Of a DNA stretch of 5,609 nt, positions 5,031 to 5,609 are shown piece after piece. The stretch covers positions 1 through 5,609 of the forward strand of contig JANXYE010000320.1 in the NCBI GenBank assembly GCA_025350285.1, given 5' to 3'. The notes under the pieces were generated by a model. That model ran no database searches, was not told the DNA's origin, and saw only the letters and a list, made by a program, of their open reading frames with translations. The DNA is from Chloroflexota bacterium. Its GTDB lineage: Bacteria > Chloroflexota > Dehalococcoidia > Tepidiformales > Tepidiformaceae. The position numbers and the translations under genes were made by a program. Position 1 is the first letter of the stretch, and every line of letters begins with the position of its first letter.

Positions 5031-5036
5031 TACACT
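5031..5036 (+). promoter_or_regulatory. Possible -10 element for the DUF1786 gene (leaderless start)
   Basis: TACACT, a 4/6 match to the -10 consensus, ends six bases before the ATG at 5043. No Shine-Dalgarno sequence is present between 5000 and 5042. No clear -35 was seen. The spacing would put the transcription start at the A of the ATG. The region begins 38 bp beyond the end of MITE copy 2. Confidence 0.35.
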
Positions 5037-5042
5037 TGGGCT

Positions 5043-5609
5043 ATGCGCATCCTTTCTATCGACATGGGGACCGGCACACAGGACATCCTCCTGTTCGATT
5101 CCGACAAGCCGGTTGAGAACAACGTCAAGATGGTCCTGCCATCGGCCACGGAGATCGCGGCGCGGCGCATCCGCGGGGCTGCGGCGCAGGGCCGGCCCCT
5201 GGTGCTGAGCGGCGTGGTCGCCGGAGGCGGGCCGTGCAGCTGGGCGCTGGAAGACTTTCTCAAGGCGGGCGGCCAGGCGTTCGCGACGCCAACCGCCGCC
5301 CAGACCTTCGATGACGACCTCGAACGGGTCCGGGCGATGGGCGTCACGCTCGTCTCGGAGGATGAAGCCGCGAGCGTGGCCGGCGAGCACGTTGAACTGC
5401 GCGACCTCGACCTCGAGGCGATTCGGATCGCGCTCGACGCGTTCGAAGTGCCGATCCAGTTCGACGGGCTGGCTCTCGGCTGCCTCGACCATGGGGCGGC
5501 GCCACCAGAGGTCTCCGACCGGCTCTTCCGTTTCGAACACCTCCGCCGCACGGTGGAGGCCCGGAACGACTTGCTCGGGTTCGCCAGCAAGGCGGATGCG
5601 TTGCCGCCC
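5043..5609 (+). CDS. DUF1786-family (ASKHA-like) protein, N-terminal part
   Basis: The 189 visible residues begin MRILSIDMGTGTQDILLFDS, a glycine-rich phosphate-binding opening (D-x-G-T-x-T-x-D) of the sugar-kinase/Hsp70/actin type. They continue with NNVKMVLPSATEIAARRI and VLSGVVAGGGPCSWALEDFL, the pattern I associate with DUF1786 proteins, common in archaea and some Chloroflexota. Older annotations call these putative pyruvate formate-lyase activating enzymes, but no radical-SAM C-x3-C-x2-C motif is present here; only C65 and C147 are visible. The role is therefore unknown, possibly ATP-dependent. The protein runs off the right edge and is usually roughly 300-350 residues long, so nearly half is missing. 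The ATG fits the N-terminal strand exactly; no ribosome binding site is seen. It is transcribed away from the glycosidase gene. Confidence 0.78.
   Translation, partial: MRILSIDMGTGTQDILLFDSDKPVENNVKMVLPSATEIAARRIRGAAAQGRPLVLSGVVAGGGPCSWALEDFLKAGGQAFATPTAAQTFDDDLERVRAMGVTLVSEDEAASVAGEHVELRDLDLEAIRIALDAFEVPIQFDGLALGCLDHGAAPPEVSDRLFRFEHLRRTVEARNDLLGFASKADALPP

Noticed and set aside
4842..5540. 232-codon minus-strand frame antisense to the DUF1786 gene
   Set aside because: The plus strand encodes a recognisable family with an exact N-terminal match; the antisense frame also runs through the repeat element.

Overview
The window is GC-rich, dense in protein genes, and looks bacterial. The proline/threonine/serine linker of the M23 protein, the DUF1786-type protein, the divergent TetR/MMPL pair and several apparently leaderless starts together suggest a Chloroflexota-like (perhaps Dehalococcoidia) genome. 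That assignment is an inference from gene style; no rRNA or other marker gene is present.

Left end (1-996): a 5' fragment of an MMPL/RND-type membrane transporter runs off the left edge on the minus strand, divergent from a complete TetR-family repressor on the plus strand. The 107 bp between them holds two near-identical inverted repeats, CGGAA-N6-TTCCG, with centres 29 bp apart. They fit over the predicted transporter promoter, so this looks like a self-contained repressor/exporter switch.

Region 997-1535: about 260 bp without a convincing gene, then a 218-bp non-coding element (1265-1482). It has terminal inverted repeats, nested internal inverted repeats and a perfect 10-bp flanking direct repeat, as expected of a MITE. 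It lies between the convergent ends of the TetR gene and the next gene.

Centre (1536-4689): three minus-strand genes. In transcription order they are a membrane-anchored phosphodiester glycosidase (NAGPA/DUF2233-like) protein, an exported M23-type metallopeptidase with a Pro/Thr-rich linker and an unusual first metal-ligand motif, and a small DinB/maleylpyruvate-isomerase-fold protein. The first two act on the outside of the cell and suggest envelope or glycan remodelling. Gaps of 106 and 84 bp make either a loose operon or separate promoters possible.

Right end (4690-5609): a divergent intergenic region holding a second, decayed and inverted copy of the MITE-like element (about 4798-4992), then the 5' part of a DUF1786-family ASKHA-like protein that runs off the right edge. 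The two element copies bracket the three central genes in opposite orientation.

No tRNA, rRNA, CRISPR array, transposase or convincing intrinsic terminator was seen. The best candidates for something undescribed are the MITE-like repeat family and the divergent metal site of the M23 protein.
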